The notes: generated from the sequence alone by a model not told the origin. Shown: positions 16,678-26,832, counted from the first letter of the stretch. The stretch: DNA of 64,000 nucleotides from Ignavibacteriales bacterium (GCA_026390575.1 JAPLFR010000003.1:1-64000), one strand, 5' to 3'. A program made the numbers and translations.

Positions 16678-18606
16678 TTAAATGATAAATCCTACTTGTA
16701 TTGATAGATTCGAAAGTATTGTTGCCGTTTTTCCATTGTTTTTTTGTTCTTCCCGCCATCCATTAATAACAACTTTTTCACCTGACAATCCTGACCATTC
16801 AATAGATGCGGTCGGGCCCATGGCTTCTATCCCTTGAGAAAATATTCGCTGATTACTTTCGTATGTGTATCGGTCTTGACCAAAATAACGGAATCCAATT
16901 CCAATTTTTACTCCAATCATCGAAGACCAAACGATTTCCGGCCACATCGTTTTTTCGATGACATATTCTTCCGGCTTTTCCGTGAACTCCTGCCAACGAA
17001 GCGTGCCACGTTCAAAGATACGCAAGCTTCCTGAAAAGTTACACTGGATTCTTTCGCTGAGCTGCACAACGGTGGAATCTGACCACAAGACCTGCCTAAA
17101 TGAAAAGCTTCGTATAGACGCGACCTGCTGCTCATAATCACTGACTGTATAATTTGCCAGCACTTCGGTTCGCATAGCTGTGCGGAACCAAGAACTCGGC
17201 ATGTATTCGACACTTGGCGAGAATCGGATAACACGGTTCCAATTATTATTTGCACTCTGATCTCGATGCAGATACACAAGATGAAATAATGTCAGATCTG
17301 CGTTCAGCATCAGCAGGAGGCGAGATGAAAAGCGATGCAAATACTCGGCTCCTGATGTCAGAAGTAATTCATCGCGATCATCAGTATTGAAGATACTTGG
17401 TGTATCATAACGCAGAATGCCTGCCGACGATACAACGCGGATTTTATCATCCTGCGTCACATCAGCTTTGAGGGCCGCCGTCAATGTCGTGCGTTGAGCA
17501 GTATTCTCTAAGCGGCTTACCGAAGCGCGTTGTGTATCAATAATAGCATTCGATGCCTGAATATCATCCAGCACTGAATGTCGTTCATCTTTTTCGGTGT
17601 ATGCAAGTTTAACATCTGCCCTAAGCCAATACAGTGGTGACCACTGCAATGAAATACTGCCAAAGAATTGTATTTCTTGGATGCGCGAATCGAGAATCAG
17701 GGATGCGGGATGAAGGTAATCTTTAAAGCGATATCCTCGATTGATCAGCTGATTTGAGATTCCGATTGAAACAACCAGGGAGAAATTTTGATCCAAGTTA
17801 TACTTCATTTGATTAGAAATTTCTAACACGCTTGCATCACGCTGAAGAATATTATGCGGTACACCGAGAGTGAGCTGGGTAGAAGAATCGAGCGACGTAT
17901 AGAATTGCCTGCGCTGTGTGCTGTAATTCACCGCAAGCGAATCGTCAATGCCGCTGCCGAAATCACGTAAAAGGATAAGCTTGATATCTCCTGTACGAGG
18001 CGAACGACGGCCGAGCAAGGATTGGTTCCATGATGATTGAAGAGATGCTTTGAATTCTTCAAGGTCTACTTGACGTGCGTTGAAACCGAGTGCGTAAGCA
18101 AAACCATTATCGTTCTCCTCCTCTTGTGTGTTCAGTTCATATCCGCCCAGTGCTTCACCGGCGATATTTCCCGTCGGCAAGTACTCGAACCCTGCAAGAA
18201 CCTGATGCTGTGCCATTCTGCCGAGATCAATTGCACGATTGTCAGCGAGGACATTGGATGAGTTTTTAATTTGGAAATTCCAGTTTTCAAAGAGCCGTGC
18301 ACGTAAAGCAATGAGACCCTGATACTCATCTTGAATTGCCGTCTGGTTCGTTTTTATAAGGCGAGATCGAATTTTCTGATGTAACGTAACATCCCAAAGC
18401 TGTCCGTAGATATCCTTTTTGAAATCTCCTGACCATATATACGTGTTGAGAACGTGATCAAAACTAAGAGAAGAAAGCTTCAAACTATCTGCTTCAGGAG
18501 CTGTAAAAGGATGAAACAATTCCTGACCAATCGCTCTTTCTTGGAAGAAGAACAATCCCAAAATAAAAAGATATAGGAAAGTGCATGGACTTCTGAGCAC
18601 AAACAT
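16678..18606 (-). CDS. putative outer-membrane beta-barrel protein, unknown function
   Basis: A 642-residue protein with an N-terminal signal sequence (FLYLFILGLFFFQ...AIGQ) and a long body of alternating polar and hydrophobic stretches with many aromatic residues, as expected for an outer-membrane barrel. I recognise no catalytic domain. The ATG at 18606 is preferred to the GTG just before it. The product ends in a hydrophobic strand (SNLSIQVGFII), typical of barrel C-termini. It may be co-transcribed with the RsbW-like gene downstream. Confidence 0.65.
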   Translation of the reverse strand: MFVLRSPCTFLYLFILGLFFFQERAIGQELFHPFTAPEADSLKLSSLSFDHVLNTYIWSGDFKKDIYGQLWDVTLHQKIRSRLIKTNQTAIQDEYQGLIALRARLFENWNFQIKNSSNVLADNRAIDLGRMAQHQVLAGFEYLPTGNIAGEALGGYELNTQEEENDNGFAYALGFNARQVDLEEFKASLQSSWNQSLLGRRSPRTGDIKLILLRDFGSGIDDSLAVNYSTQRRQFYTSLDSSTQLTLGVPHNILQRDASVLEISNQMKYNLDQNFSLVVSIGISNQLINRGYRFKDYLHPASLILDSRIQEIQFFGSISLQWSPLYWLRADVKLAYTEKDERHSVLDDIQASNAIIDTQRASVSRLENTAQRTTLTAALKADVTQDDKIRVVSSAGILRYDTPSIFNTDDRDELLLTSGAEYLHRFSSRLLLMLNADLTLFHLVYLHRDQSANNNWNRVIRFSPSVEYMPSSWFRTAMRTEVLANYTVSDYEQQVASIRSFSFRQVLWSDSTVVQLSERIQCNFSGSLRIFERGTLRWQEFTEKPEEYVIEKTMWPEIVWSSMIGVKIGIGFRYFGQDRYTYESNQRIFSQGIEAMGPTASIEWSGLSGEKVVINGWREEQKNNGKTATILSNLSIQVGFII

Positions 18607-18710
18607 CACTGACTCATTCCATTATCGTTCACTGAACATCTGCAGAAATCGTTCACAATCCGTGCGTGCTTCGATTTCAACTGAGTACGCGAGTATATCA
18701 AATCTCATTT

Positions 18711-20108
18711 TCACACTTCAAACTTCTCACCTGTCACCGGAATGTAAATCTCCTCTTTCACATGAGTTTCTTTGAGTTTCGCAGAAAGTTTTTCGATCTG
18801 CACTAATTCACCATGCACCAGAAATAGTTTTTTCAATTGGGTTTGGTCAGCCGCAGTAATATACTCCACCAATTCATCCTGGCCAGCGTGCGCTGAGAAT
18901 GAATTCAGAACCACCACTTCTGCATTCAATTTAAGTATTTCCCCAAAGATGCTCACTTCCGGCTGTTTCTCCACTATCCGTCTGCCGAGTGTGTGTTCTG
19001 CCTGATATCCAACGATAAGGATGGTGTTGTTAGGATTTTCGATGTTGTTGGCAAGATGGTGTACAATTCTTCCGCCTTCGCACATGCCGGAGGCTGAAAT
19101 GATAACGCAAGGAGAATGCATATCGTTCAATTTTTTCGATTCATCCACCGACCGCACATACAGTAACCGATTGAAGCCAAACGGATCTTCATGCGCATGC
19201 AAGTGATTAAGTGTTTCTTGATCAAAACATTCGGTATGCGAACGGAAAATGTCGCTTGCATTTACTGCAAGCGGGCTATCGACGTAAATTGGTACAACAG
19301 GTAATCTGCCTTCATCAAACAATTCGGATAAAAGATATGCAATCTCCTGTGTCCTTCCAACACTGAATGACGGTACGATCACCTTCCCGCCGCGGTCAGA
19401 TGTTTGCTGGATGACGTTACACAGCGAATCCTTCATGCCAGTTACCGGATCATGCAGTTTACCGCCATAGGTACTTTCAGAAATGAGAACATCCACGCTG
19501 TCAATTGGCTGCGGATCTCTGATGATCGGCGCATTCTTTCTTCCCAAATCGCCGGTGAAACCGATCTTCTTTCTTTTACCACCTTCTTCTACCTCAAGCA
19601 CGATCACGGCAGATCCTAGGATATGTCCGGCATCGAGGAATTTCACCATCACTCCATTAGCAACCTGCACTTGTTGTTCATAATTGATACTAATGAATTG
19701 TGTCATAGCTGTGGTTACATCCACAACATCATATAACGGCTGTACAAACGGCTCATGCTTTCTTTGGTGTCTCTTATTCACGTATTCAACGTCCCGCTCT
19801 TGAATGTATGCGCTATCGTAGAGCATAATATTGCACAAATCGCGCGTTGCCGAAGTGGCATAGATAGGACCGCGATAACCGTTCTTCACAAGATTGGGAA
19901 GATTGCCGGCATGGTCAATATGGGCATGCGAGAGAATGACCGCATCAATGTTGGATGGATCGAATGGAAAATTGCGATTCTTTTCGTACGCTTCCGCTCG
20001 TTTTCCCTGAAACATGCCGCAGTCGAAAAGAATTTTTGTACCATTCACAGAGACGAGATGCATTGAGCCGGTGACAGTCCGTGCGGCTCCGAGAAATTGA
20101 ATGTTCAT
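18711..20108 (-). CDS. MBL-fold/beta-CASP RNA-processing exonuclease
   Basis: A 465-residue metallo-beta-lactamase-fold hydrolase of the beta-CASP group, which cleaves RNA (CPSF-73/YSH1-like). Metal ligands are visible in LSHAHIDHAGNLP (HxHxDH), DAGHILGSA and FTGDLGR. The beta-CASP cap and the RNA-metabolising C-terminal segment follow (ISASGMCEGGRIVHHL, then SFSAHAGQ). The ATG at 20108 begins MNIQFLGAARTVTG, the usual start of the family; an upstream extension of 34 codons crosses the terminator hairpin at 20176-20207 and is rejected. Confidence 0.88.
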   Translation of the reverse strand: MNIQFLGAARTVTGSMHLVSVNGTKILFDCGMFQGKRAEAYEKNRNFPFDPSNIDAVILSHAHIDHAGNLPNLVKNGYRGPIYATSATRDLCNIMLYDSAYIQERDVEYVNKRHQRKHEPFVQPLYDVVDVTTAMTQFISINYEQQVQVANGVMVKFLDAGHILGSAVIVLEVEEGGKRKKIGFTGDLGRKNAPIIRDPQPIDSVDVLISESTYGGKLHDPVTGMKDSLCNVIQQTSDRGGKVIVPSFSVGRTQEIAYLLSELFDEGRLPVVPIYVDSPLAVNASDIFRSHTECFDQETLNHLHAHEDPFGFNRLLYVRSVDESKKLNDMHSPCVIISASGMCEGGRIVHHLANNIENPNNTILIVGYQAEHTLGRRIVEKQPEVSIFGEILKLNAEVVVLNSFSAHAGQDELVEYITAADQTQLKKLFLVHGELVQIEKLSAKLKETHVKEEIYIPVTGEKFEV

Positions 20109-20169
20109 TGGATATTGCTTTCCACAATAGTATGATTCATTGTTTGAAAATAGAAAGAAGAGAGATGAA

Positions 20170-20207
20170 ATGCAAAAGAGGCGATCCTGATTCCAGAATC
20201 GCCTCTT
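20170..20207 (-). terminator. intrinsic terminator after the barrel gene at 20305
   Basis: AAGAGGCGAT (20176-20185) and ATCGCCTCTT (20198-20207) make a perfect 10-bp stem. On the minus strand a short T tract (TTTT) follows. Confidence 0.75.
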
Positions 20208-20304
20208 CACTGTGTAGGAAGGTATAAGAGATTAATGCTTTACATCGTTTATCCTCTGATCATCATGAAAGCGCTTACTCGATCAACTCTTTCGGCTTAC
20301 GAAC

Positions 20305-21612
20305 CTAAAAATCATAAATAAAACTGACTTTCGGTTCTACTCGATCTTGTTTTTCAAAGGAACCATCAGCATGTAAGGAGCCATCTGGATATCTGTTTGA
20401 GAAGGTACGCTGATAAAGCATTGACACCAATAAATATTTGACAGGTTTGTACCCAATCTCTGCGCTCAGGATAGAAAAATTATCCAATATAAAAACGCGG
20501 CCTATTCTTGTTTTATCAAACGCCCCTCGCACAACGATACCGGCGACCTGCGGCAATTGCAATTCTGCATGCAGTATGCCTTGGTTTTTGACGTCATAAG
20601 GAGCCTGATAGCCGGCGACGATGTTAAAGGTGTTCAGGACGCTAATAATGATCTCGCCAAAATAACCTCGGTTTGCAGCAACTTGCAAAAGCGTGTCTGA
20701 TTTACTGAGTCTAGTGACAACATTAAACCGATCATGTTCATATAATGCGTTGAAATAAGCAGGTATATAATTTGCACCATTTATGCGAAATTCATATTTC
20801 CCTCTGAGTGTGAGGATTCCCATACCTGAAAGAAACATGTTTATCCCGACGGTAGAGCCATGTCCATAATTGGAGATCTGAGCAAAATCGTAGTACAAGG
20901 TCGATTTTAAGAATGAGTAAGATAATATGGGCAACCCAAGATCGAAACCATAGATCGAAAGACCGGCTCTACTCGAGTCAAGGTGTGTGTAATCGGCATA
21001 CAGGTCCATATCACGTGCATAGGTGACGCCGACTTCAAAGTTGCTGATCACCGGAACCTTCGCAAGACTTGTGAACTTTAAGGGTTTTGCATACCCGCGT
21101 AACCCCAAGAGTCCTCTTCCTGTAAAATCGCTGTATACAAATTCGAAACCGAACTTCTCAAAATTGAAATCTAATTCCATTCCTGTTCTCCGCATATCAT
21201 AGCTTGCACTATTTCGGTAATTATAGATGATCGATCCGTGGCCAAGTAGCGAGTAATCAAGCTGACCGACACGTACGTAGAATGGATCACCTTTTTGCGC
21301 CCAGCGAACATAACGAATGATACGGAGATAGTCTTCAAATTTTGAATAATCACCCATGCGTAGCTTCCCCTGCGTATTGAAACGCAAATTGAGATCGAGA
21401 CCTATGCCGAGCTGTCCGAATGCTACTTCCGGCGTAATGTTGATCAAGTAATACATTTCGCCATCTATGAAAGTGGCGCCAAAGCCCATCGGGATTGTAC
21501 CACCACTCTTTCCCATCATCGCTGCGGCGGCATTTGGGAGTTGTGCGTTTACGGAGAACGATACAAACATCAGCATCAAGAATATGACAACGAGTATTTT
21601 AATTGATTTCAT
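20305..21612 (-). CDS. putative outer-membrane beta-barrel protein
   Basis: A 435-residue secreted protein. It has a clear signal peptide (IKILVVIFLMLMFVSFSVNA|Q) and a body of short amphipathic strands with many Tyr, Gly and Arg, consistent with an outer-membrane barrel; it ends in an aromatic strand (RVEPKVSFIYDF), the usual assembly signal. AGGAGG precedes the ATG. The family is not recognised. It starts 31 bp after spmB and ends at a hairpin terminator, so it may share a transcript with spmA-spmB. Confidence 0.65.
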   Translation of the reverse strand: MKSIKILVVIFLMLMFVSFSVNAQLPNAAAAMMGKSGGTIPMGFGATFIDGEMYYLINITPEVAFGQLGIGLDLNLRFNTQGKLRMGDYSKFEDYLRIIRYVRWAQKGDPFYVRVGQLDYSLLGHGSIIYNYRNSASYDMRRTGMELDFNFEKFGFEFVYSDFTGRGLLGLRGYAKPLKFTSLAKVPVISNFEVGVTYARDMDLYADYTHLDSSRAGLSIYGFDLGLPILSYSFLKSTLYYDFAQISNYGHGSTVGINMFLSGMGILTLRGKYEFRINGANYIPAYFNALYEHDRFNVVTRLSKSDTLLQVAANRGYFGEIIISVLNTFNIVAGYQAPYDVKNQGILHAELQLPQVAGIVVRGAFDKTRIGRVFILDNFSILSAEIGYKPVKYLLVSMLYQRTFSNRYPDGSLHADGSFEKQDRVEPKVSFIYDF

Positions 21613-21642
21613 GATTCCTCCTGTTGTTTTTCTGTTCGTTTT

Positions 21643-22191
21643 CTAAATTCCGAAAAGGATCCGACAAATAAAAACAGCGCCGACCATGCCGGCAAGATCT
21701 GCCAGTAACCCGACTGGTACAGCGTGCCGGGAATTTTTAATGTTCACCGCTCCGAAATAAACGGCAAGCACATAAAACGTTGTTTCCGAACTGCCGTACA
21801 TTGTTGAAGCAAGTACGCCGACGAACGAATCAGGACCATGCGCCTTCATCAACTCTGTCATAATTCCCAATGAACCGCTGCCTGACAGCGGGCGCATGAG
21901 CGCCATCGGCAATGTGTCTGCAGGCATACCGATTAAATTTGTGACTGGTGAAATTATCACAACCAGTAAATCCATCGCACCGCTGGCACGGAAAATACCG
22001 ATAGCAAACAACATTGCTACTAAATAGGGAATGATGCGAATCGCTGTATGAAATCCATCTTTAGCACCTTCCACGAAGACTTCATACACGCGCACTTTCT
22101 TCACAAATCCCCAGCCGAGAAACACTGCAATCATCAGCGGAATAGCAAATATAGAAATCAGGTTTATGATGGAACGAAAGAGGTCAGCCAT
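21643..22191 (-). CDS. spmB: SpmB-like nucleoside-recognition (Gate) membrane protein
   Basis: A 182-residue membrane protein of the SpmB group (nucleoside recognition/Gate domain), with several hydrophobic segments and the family signature region GSGSLGIMTELMKAHGPDS. In Bacillus SpmA/SpmB affect spore-core dehydration; in non-spore-formers the role is unknown. The start at ATG 22191 overlaps the end of spmA by 8 bp, and an upstream in-frame extension lies inside spmA, so the shorter form is chosen. Confidence 0.82.
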   Translation of the reverse strand: MADLFRSIINLISIFAIPLMIAVFLGWGFVKKVRVYEVFVEGAKDGFHTAIRIIPYLVAMLFAIGIFRASGAMDLLVVIISPVTNLIGMPADTLPMALMRPLSGSGSLGIMTELMKAHGPDSFVGVLASTMYGSSETTFYVLAVYFGAVNIKNSRHAVPVGLLADLAGMVGAVFICRILFGI

Positions 22192-23191
22192 GGCTTTTCC
22201 CCTTTGCTGCTTTTCTTTCTTGTTCCAAGTCTTTTTTGTATCTCGGAAGACGCTGAAGAATTTTTGATGCAATCACTCCGGTTATCGTCGCGCATCCCGC
22301 ACCAAAGATTGCTGTGCCGATAATGATCCCGGGATTTGCAGAACCAGATGCTGCTCGCACTGCAATCGCAGTAGCGGGAATCAAAATTAATCCGCCCGTA
22401 TTAATTGCAAGGAACGTTACCATTGCGTTTGTTGCAGTACCGGCTTTTGGATTGAGCTTATTCAGTTCCTCCATTGCTTTCAAACCCATCGGTGTTGCAG
22501 CGTTGCTGAGGCCGAGCATATTTGCCGCCGTATTCATAATGATCGCACCAATAGCAGGATGATCAGAGGGAACATCTGGAAATAAACGTTTCGTAAGTGG
22601 TGCAAGCAATCGTGTAAGCACTTTCACCAATCCGGCTTCCTCTGCAACTTTTATGAGACCAAGCCACAGCGCCATGACACCAATGAGTCCAATTGCAATC
22701 TCAACTGCAGTGTTTGCGAAATCGATCGCTGCTTGTGTAATGGCTTTCAATTTCACAAACCGAATCGGTTCCAGTATTATTTTTGCTTTCGCCCAAGATT
22801 TGTCGTCAGAAAATACTATGTTCTCCACTTTCCCCGTCAGTTTGTCCTTGGCAGAAGCGGATTTTCCCATTTCTTTCCAATACATCGGTGTTACATCAGT
22901 GGACGAAAAAATAAAACTCCCCGTTCCATCTGATAAAAGCGAAATAACAACGGGTTGTTTGACTTCATCAATTTGCGATGTCGTTCCGTAGAAATCGTTG
23001 AATTGTTTTGCCGTAAGATAAAACTGCCCTTCCCATCTCATAGCAGTCCCTGATGGTATTTGCGGAGAGAGGAATGTCACTTCCAGCGGCACACCATTTT
23101 GGTAGGTGTTTCGTAATTCATCGTTGATATCTTTGCCAACACCAACGATGAGCGCGATGGCAATAAGAAAGAGCCAGATGTAATTTAGCAT
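22184..23191 (-). CDS. spmA: SpmA-like nucleoside-recognition (Gate) membrane protein with inserted domain
   Basis: A 335-residue membrane protein. After the first membrane segment (residues 3-18) there is a soluble stretch of about 120 residues, then the SpmA/Gate core, whose motifs include IMNTAANMLGLSNAATPMGL and NAMVTFLAINTGGLI. Classical SpmA is near 200 residues, so the soluble part is an insertion between TM1 and the core. It is coupled to spmB by an 8-bp overlap. Function is not established outside sporulating Firmicutes, and nothing else here suggests sporulation. Confidence 0.82.
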   Translation of the reverse strand: MLNYIWLFLIAIALIVGVGKDINDELRNTYQNGVPLEVTFLSPQIPSGTAMRWEGQFYLTAKQFNDFYGTTSQIDEVKQPVVISLLSDGTGSFIFSSTDVTPMYWKEMGKSASAKDKLTGKVENIVFSDDKSWAKAKIILEPIRFVKLKAITQAAIDFANTAVEIAIGLIGVMALWLGLIKVAEEAGLVKVLTRLLAPLTKRLFPDVPSDHPAIGAIIMNTAANMLGLSNAATPMGLKAMEELNKLNPKAGTATNAMVTFLAINTGGLILIPATAIAVRAASGSANPGIIIGTAIFGAGCATITGVIASKILQRLPRYKKDLEQERKAAKGKSHG

Positions 23192-23476
23192 TACAAATCC
23201 CTATGATAGACACTTTAAGCAGACTACATTGAACTCGACGTCAAATTATTCTTTTATATGCAGAAAACCAAACGGAATGTTGAGAATGCGACATCAATCA
23301 CATTTCGAAAGAAGATAGATGAGAATCAAATATTACAAACGTTCGACGCCTGCGGCTTCAAAGATATTGGTGTATAAAGAATTCCTGAAATCTCTCCAAT
23401 GAACGCTGTGAGATTTCGAGAACATTTCTTCTTCAAACGAGGGAAAACGCTGAGTAGGTATGCCTATGCAATCAAA
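23192..23476. other. 285-bp intergenic region without a gene
   Basis: Between spmA and the RND permease I see no ORF with coding character. One inverted repeat, GAAATCTC (23387-23394) with GAGATTTC (23410-23417), could be a weak transcript end for neither gene in particular. No clear promoter. Confidence 0.4.
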
Positions 23477-26400
23477 CTACTTCTTTGATGAAGAAGAGTC
23501 GGATGTTTTTTTCCCTTTTCGTACCGCCGGTTTTTTCATCGTAGTCGATTTCTCTACTTTTATTTCGGTTTGCATAGGTATTGATTCAATTTCAATAGGC
23601 GCATCTTCATCACTTTGTATTTTTCGTTTGAATCGTTCTTCAAATATTGTGTAGAGAATTGGAATGAAGAACAGTGTCAGTGTTGTCGAAAATGTCAATC
23701 CGCCGATGACGGCAATTGCGAGCGGTGCTTGAGTGGATTCGCCGCCCATGCCAATCGCCATGGGAATCAATCCCAACACCGTTGCGAGCGAAGTCATGAG
23801 AATTGGCTTAAGTCTCGTTCTGCCGCCGCGGACAACTGCTTCATGGAGCTCAACTCCGGATGCACGCAGTTTGTTTATATAGTCTACTAGTAATATTCCA
23901 TTACTCACGACAATTCCCACCATAACGATAATGCCTTGCGCAGATGTGACGGAAAGCGTAGTACTAGTCAAAAAGAGCGTCCAGAATACTCCAGCGATCC
24001 CGAGCGGAATGGTGAACATGATGATGAAGGGATCAATAAATGATTGGAATTGCGACGCCATCACAACATAGACAAGGAGTATTGCAAGTGCGAACGCGAG
24101 TAAAAGTTCGCGGTTCGTTTTCTGCTGCTGCTCAACATTGCCGGTTTGTTTCACTTCAAAACCGAGAGGAATAGTGAGCTGATCAACTTTATTCTGAATA
24201 TCACTTGCGACGCTTCCTAAATCACGACCTGCAACATTTGCCGTCACTTCTACTAATCGCTGTTGATATTTCCGATCGATCTGGACCGGTGAATTTGCTT
24301 TCACGATTGTCGCTATATTCCCAAGGAGTACTTGTTTTCCGCTGTTCGTCGTGATAACAAGTTTTTTCAAATCATCAATCCTCGAACGGTAGTCTTGATC
24401 CAAACGTACGAGAATGTCATACTGATTGCCCGTCGTTGGATCAGTAAAAACGGAAGCAACCGTTCCATTCATGCAAGTGTTAATAGTGTTCGAAATATTA
24501 GCGACGTTAATGCCAAGAACTCCTGCCTTATCCCGATCTATTTGCACGCGCAATTCAGGGAGATTATCATCCCTTGAAATCTGGACGTCAACCGCACCTG
24601 GTGTAGAGCGAACAATACCCAAAATATCCTTCGCCAGCGCTGTTCCTTTTTCTAAATCATATCCTCGTATTTCTACATCAATCGGAGCTGACGATCCAAA
24701 ATTCATCAAAAATCTCAAGAAACCTCCTTGATCGAGAAACACCGCAGCACCCGGGATTCTTTGAAGTTGTGGGCGTAGTTGTCTGGTAATTTCAAAGACA
24801 GATCTGTCGCGTTTGTCTGATGGTACCAGAGCAACCTGTATTCTCGCTGCATGACTTCCTGCATTTCCCCCGCCGCCGCCGCCACCACCGCCTTTTGAGG
24901 AGGTAGGGATACCCACATCAACAATCATTGCTTGAACTTCCGGCACATTCTTTTGGATAATCTCTTCAATCAATCTTGCCACTTTGTCTGTATTTTCAAC
25001 TCTTGAGCCTACCGGAAGTTTGATCGAAACGCTAAATTGACTTTCGTCCTGATCAGGGAAAAATTCTGTTCCGATGAAGGCAAATAATCCAAAGGACAGA
25101 AGCGAAAAACCAAGGATTCCGATTACAATAGACCGTCTATGTCCCATTGCCCATGTGAGTCGTTGTTCATACCAAGTATCCAATTGATCAAGTGCATCGT
25201 GCGCCTTAACGCGAATACGATCTTGTAATTTTAATGAAGCTCGATTAATTTCTTTTTCAGGCGGCAGATAGTTCAAACACATCAATGGTGTTATTGTTCT
25301 CGAAACAAAAAACGATCCGAATAATGCTACAGCAATAGTAACCGTGAGTGGAATAAAAAGAAGTTTTGCAATACCCGTGAGAAAAACGATTGGGAGGAAA
25401 ACAATAACTGTTGTCAACGTCGACACGAAAATAGGTGCTGCCACTTCCTTTGCTGCTTCAAGTGTCGCTTCAATCTTTGACTGTCCCGGTTTACGCCTAT
25501 TGTAATGCCGTGAGATGGCCTCCAACTCTACGATCGAGTCATCCACGAGTCTTCCGACAGCGAGTGCCAATCCTCCAAATGTCATGATATTCAGTGTGAT
25601 GTTCCCAAAACGAAATAAAATAAACGTAATGAGGATAGACATAGGAATAGCGACAAGAATGATAAGCGTACCGCGAACATTCCGAAGGAATAGTAAAATG
25701 ATGATCATCGCCAATACACCGCCGAGCGTCGCTTCACGCTGCAAACCTGAAATTGTATTGCGAATGTAGAGCGATTGATCGAAGGAGATAGACAATCGTA
25801 CCGACTCTGGAATACCGGTCAGCTTTGGCAGGTTGCGCATAACGTTATCAACCACATCAACCGTATTTGCACCTGCAAGTTTCTGTACGCGCAAGGTCAA
25901 TCCCGGTTTACCATTGATGCGTACGATTTCTGTTTGTTCCTGATAACTATCTTCGACCGCACCAATATCTTTGATGCGGATTGGGATTCCATTGACTGTA
26001 TTCACAATAACATCTTCCATCGGCTTGACGATGTTAAAACGGCTTTCCGTCTTCAACGAATAATCAAATTGACCTGTTCGGAGATCACCGGAAGGAATAA
26101 TAAGATTGGAATTTGCAACGGCATCCAGGACAGTCGCAACAGGAAGCTGCATTGCTTCGAGTCTGTTCCGGTCAAGCGTCACATGGATTTCTCGAATTCG
26201 GCCTCCTGAAACAGGCGCGGAAGCTACTCCTGACAAATGTTCTATCTGTGGTTCAATGATGTTATATGCCAGATCATAGAGATCTCGTTCATCCATATCG
26301 CCAAAGACGACTACATTACATACCGGCTGACTGTTTATATCGAAGCGCAGCACTGAGGGTTGTTGAATTCCCTCCGGAAGCTGGCTGAGAACGCGATTTA

Positions 26401-26734
26401 CCCGCTGCATGACATCGATCATTCCGACATCCACGTTGGCATCCCAATTAAAATTTACTCTGACACGTGAAATACCTTCTCGAGTGCTTGATTGCACATA
26501 ACTTACATCGTTGACCGAACTGACGCTGCGTTCAATAATGCGCGTTACGGATTGCTCCATGTCAAGTGGACCTGCTCCGGGATAATACGTGACCGAAGTG
26601 ACAACAGGAATCGAAATGTTCGGCAGCAGATCAATGGGAAGCTGTGTGAACGATACAAATCCTAGAACAACAATCGTGCACGCAAAAAGGAATGTCGAGA
26701 TTGGATAGCGAAGTGCAAGCCGCGTTAGCCACAT
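23477..26734 (-). CDS. RND-family multidrug/hydrophobe efflux permease
   Basis: A 1085-residue inner-membrane proton-driven pump of the HAE1/AcrB type, expected to act as a trimer. Features are the N-terminal LTRLALRYPISTFLFA, the TM4 proton-relay aspartate pair in GRLVDDSIVELEAI, large periplasmic loops and a second half with GIVVSNGILLVDYINKLR in TM10. A run of nine glycines (residues 615-623) interrupts the periplasmic porter region. A charged C-terminal tail follows the last membrane segment. It is the last gene of the sigma/anti-sigma/Spy/adaptor operon; no TolC-type channel gene is present. Confidence 0.93.
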   Translation of the reverse strand: MWLTRLALRYPISTFLFACTIVVLGFVSFTQLPIDLLPNISIPVVTSVTYYPGAGPLDMEQSVTRIIERSVSSVNDVSYVQSSTREGISRVRVNFNWDANVDVGMIDVMQRVNRVLSQLPEGIQQPSVLRFDINSQPVCNVVVFGDMDERDLYDLAYNIIEPQIEHLSGVASAPVSGGRIREIHVTLDRNRLEAMQLPVATVLDAVANSNLIIPSGDLRTGQFDYSLKTESRFNIVKPMEDVIVNTVNGIPIRIKDIGAVEDSYQEQTEIVRINGKPGLTLRVQKLAGANTVDVVDNVMRNLPKLTGIPESVRLSISFDQSLYIRNTISGLQREATLGGVLAMIIILLFLRNVRGTLIILVAIPMSILITFILFRFGNITLNIMTFGGLALAVGRLVDDSIVELEAISRHYNRRKPGQSKIEATLEAAKEVAAPIFVSTLTTVIVFLPIVFLTGIAKLLFIPLTVTIAVALFGSFFVSRTITPLMCLNYLPPEKEINRASLKLQDRIRVKAHDALDQLDTWYEQRLTWAMGHRRSIVIGILGFSLLSFGLFAFIGTEFFPDQDESQFSVSIKLPVGSRVENTDKVARLIEEIIQKNVPEVQAMIVDVGIPTSSKGGGGGGGGGNAGSHAARIQVALVPSDKRDRSVFEITRQLRPQLQRIPGAAVFLDQGGFLRFLMNFGSSAPIDVEIRGYDLEKGTALAKDILGIVRSTPGAVDVQISRDDNLPELRVQIDRDKAGVLGINVANISNTINTCMNGTVASVFTDPTTGNQYDILVRLDQDYRSRIDDLKKLVITTNSGKQVLLGNIATIVKANSPVQIDRKYQQRLVEVTANVAGRDLGSVASDIQNKVDQLTIPLGFEVKQTGNVEQQQKTNRELLLAFALAILLVYVVMASQFQSFIDPFIIMFTIPLGIAGVFWTLFLTSTTLSVTSAQGIIVMVGIVVSNGILLVDYINKLRASGVELHEAVVRGGRTRLKPILMTSLATVLGLIPMAIGMGGESTQAPLAIAVIGGLTFSTTLTLFFIPILYTIFEERFKRKIQSDEDAPIEIESIPMQTEIKVEKSTTMKKPAVRKGKKTSDSSSSKK

Positions 26735-26759
26735 AGTATGATCCTACTGGAAAAATCCA

Positions 26760-26832
26760 AACAAGTAATAATGAATGAAGACATAAGGATGACGTATAAA
26801 GGATACCCTCATTGCTCATTATGAATTACGAA
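26760..26832. repeat. degenerate short-repeat spacer
   Basis: The gap between the RND adaptor and permease holds AT-rich imperfect repeats (on the minus strand GATTCGTAATTCATAATGAG and GCAATGAGGG). It resembles the other spacers of this type in the window and has no evident coding role. Confidence 0.35.

Noticed and set aside
20108-20210. 34-residue N-terminal extension of the beta-CASP nuclease
   Set aside because: It crosses the terminator hairpin of the upstream gene, and the conserved protein begins at MNIQFLG.
21643-23191. Sporulation locus from the spmA/spmB names
   Set aside because: No other sporulation gene is seen; Gate-domain proteins are widespread in bacteria that do not form spores.
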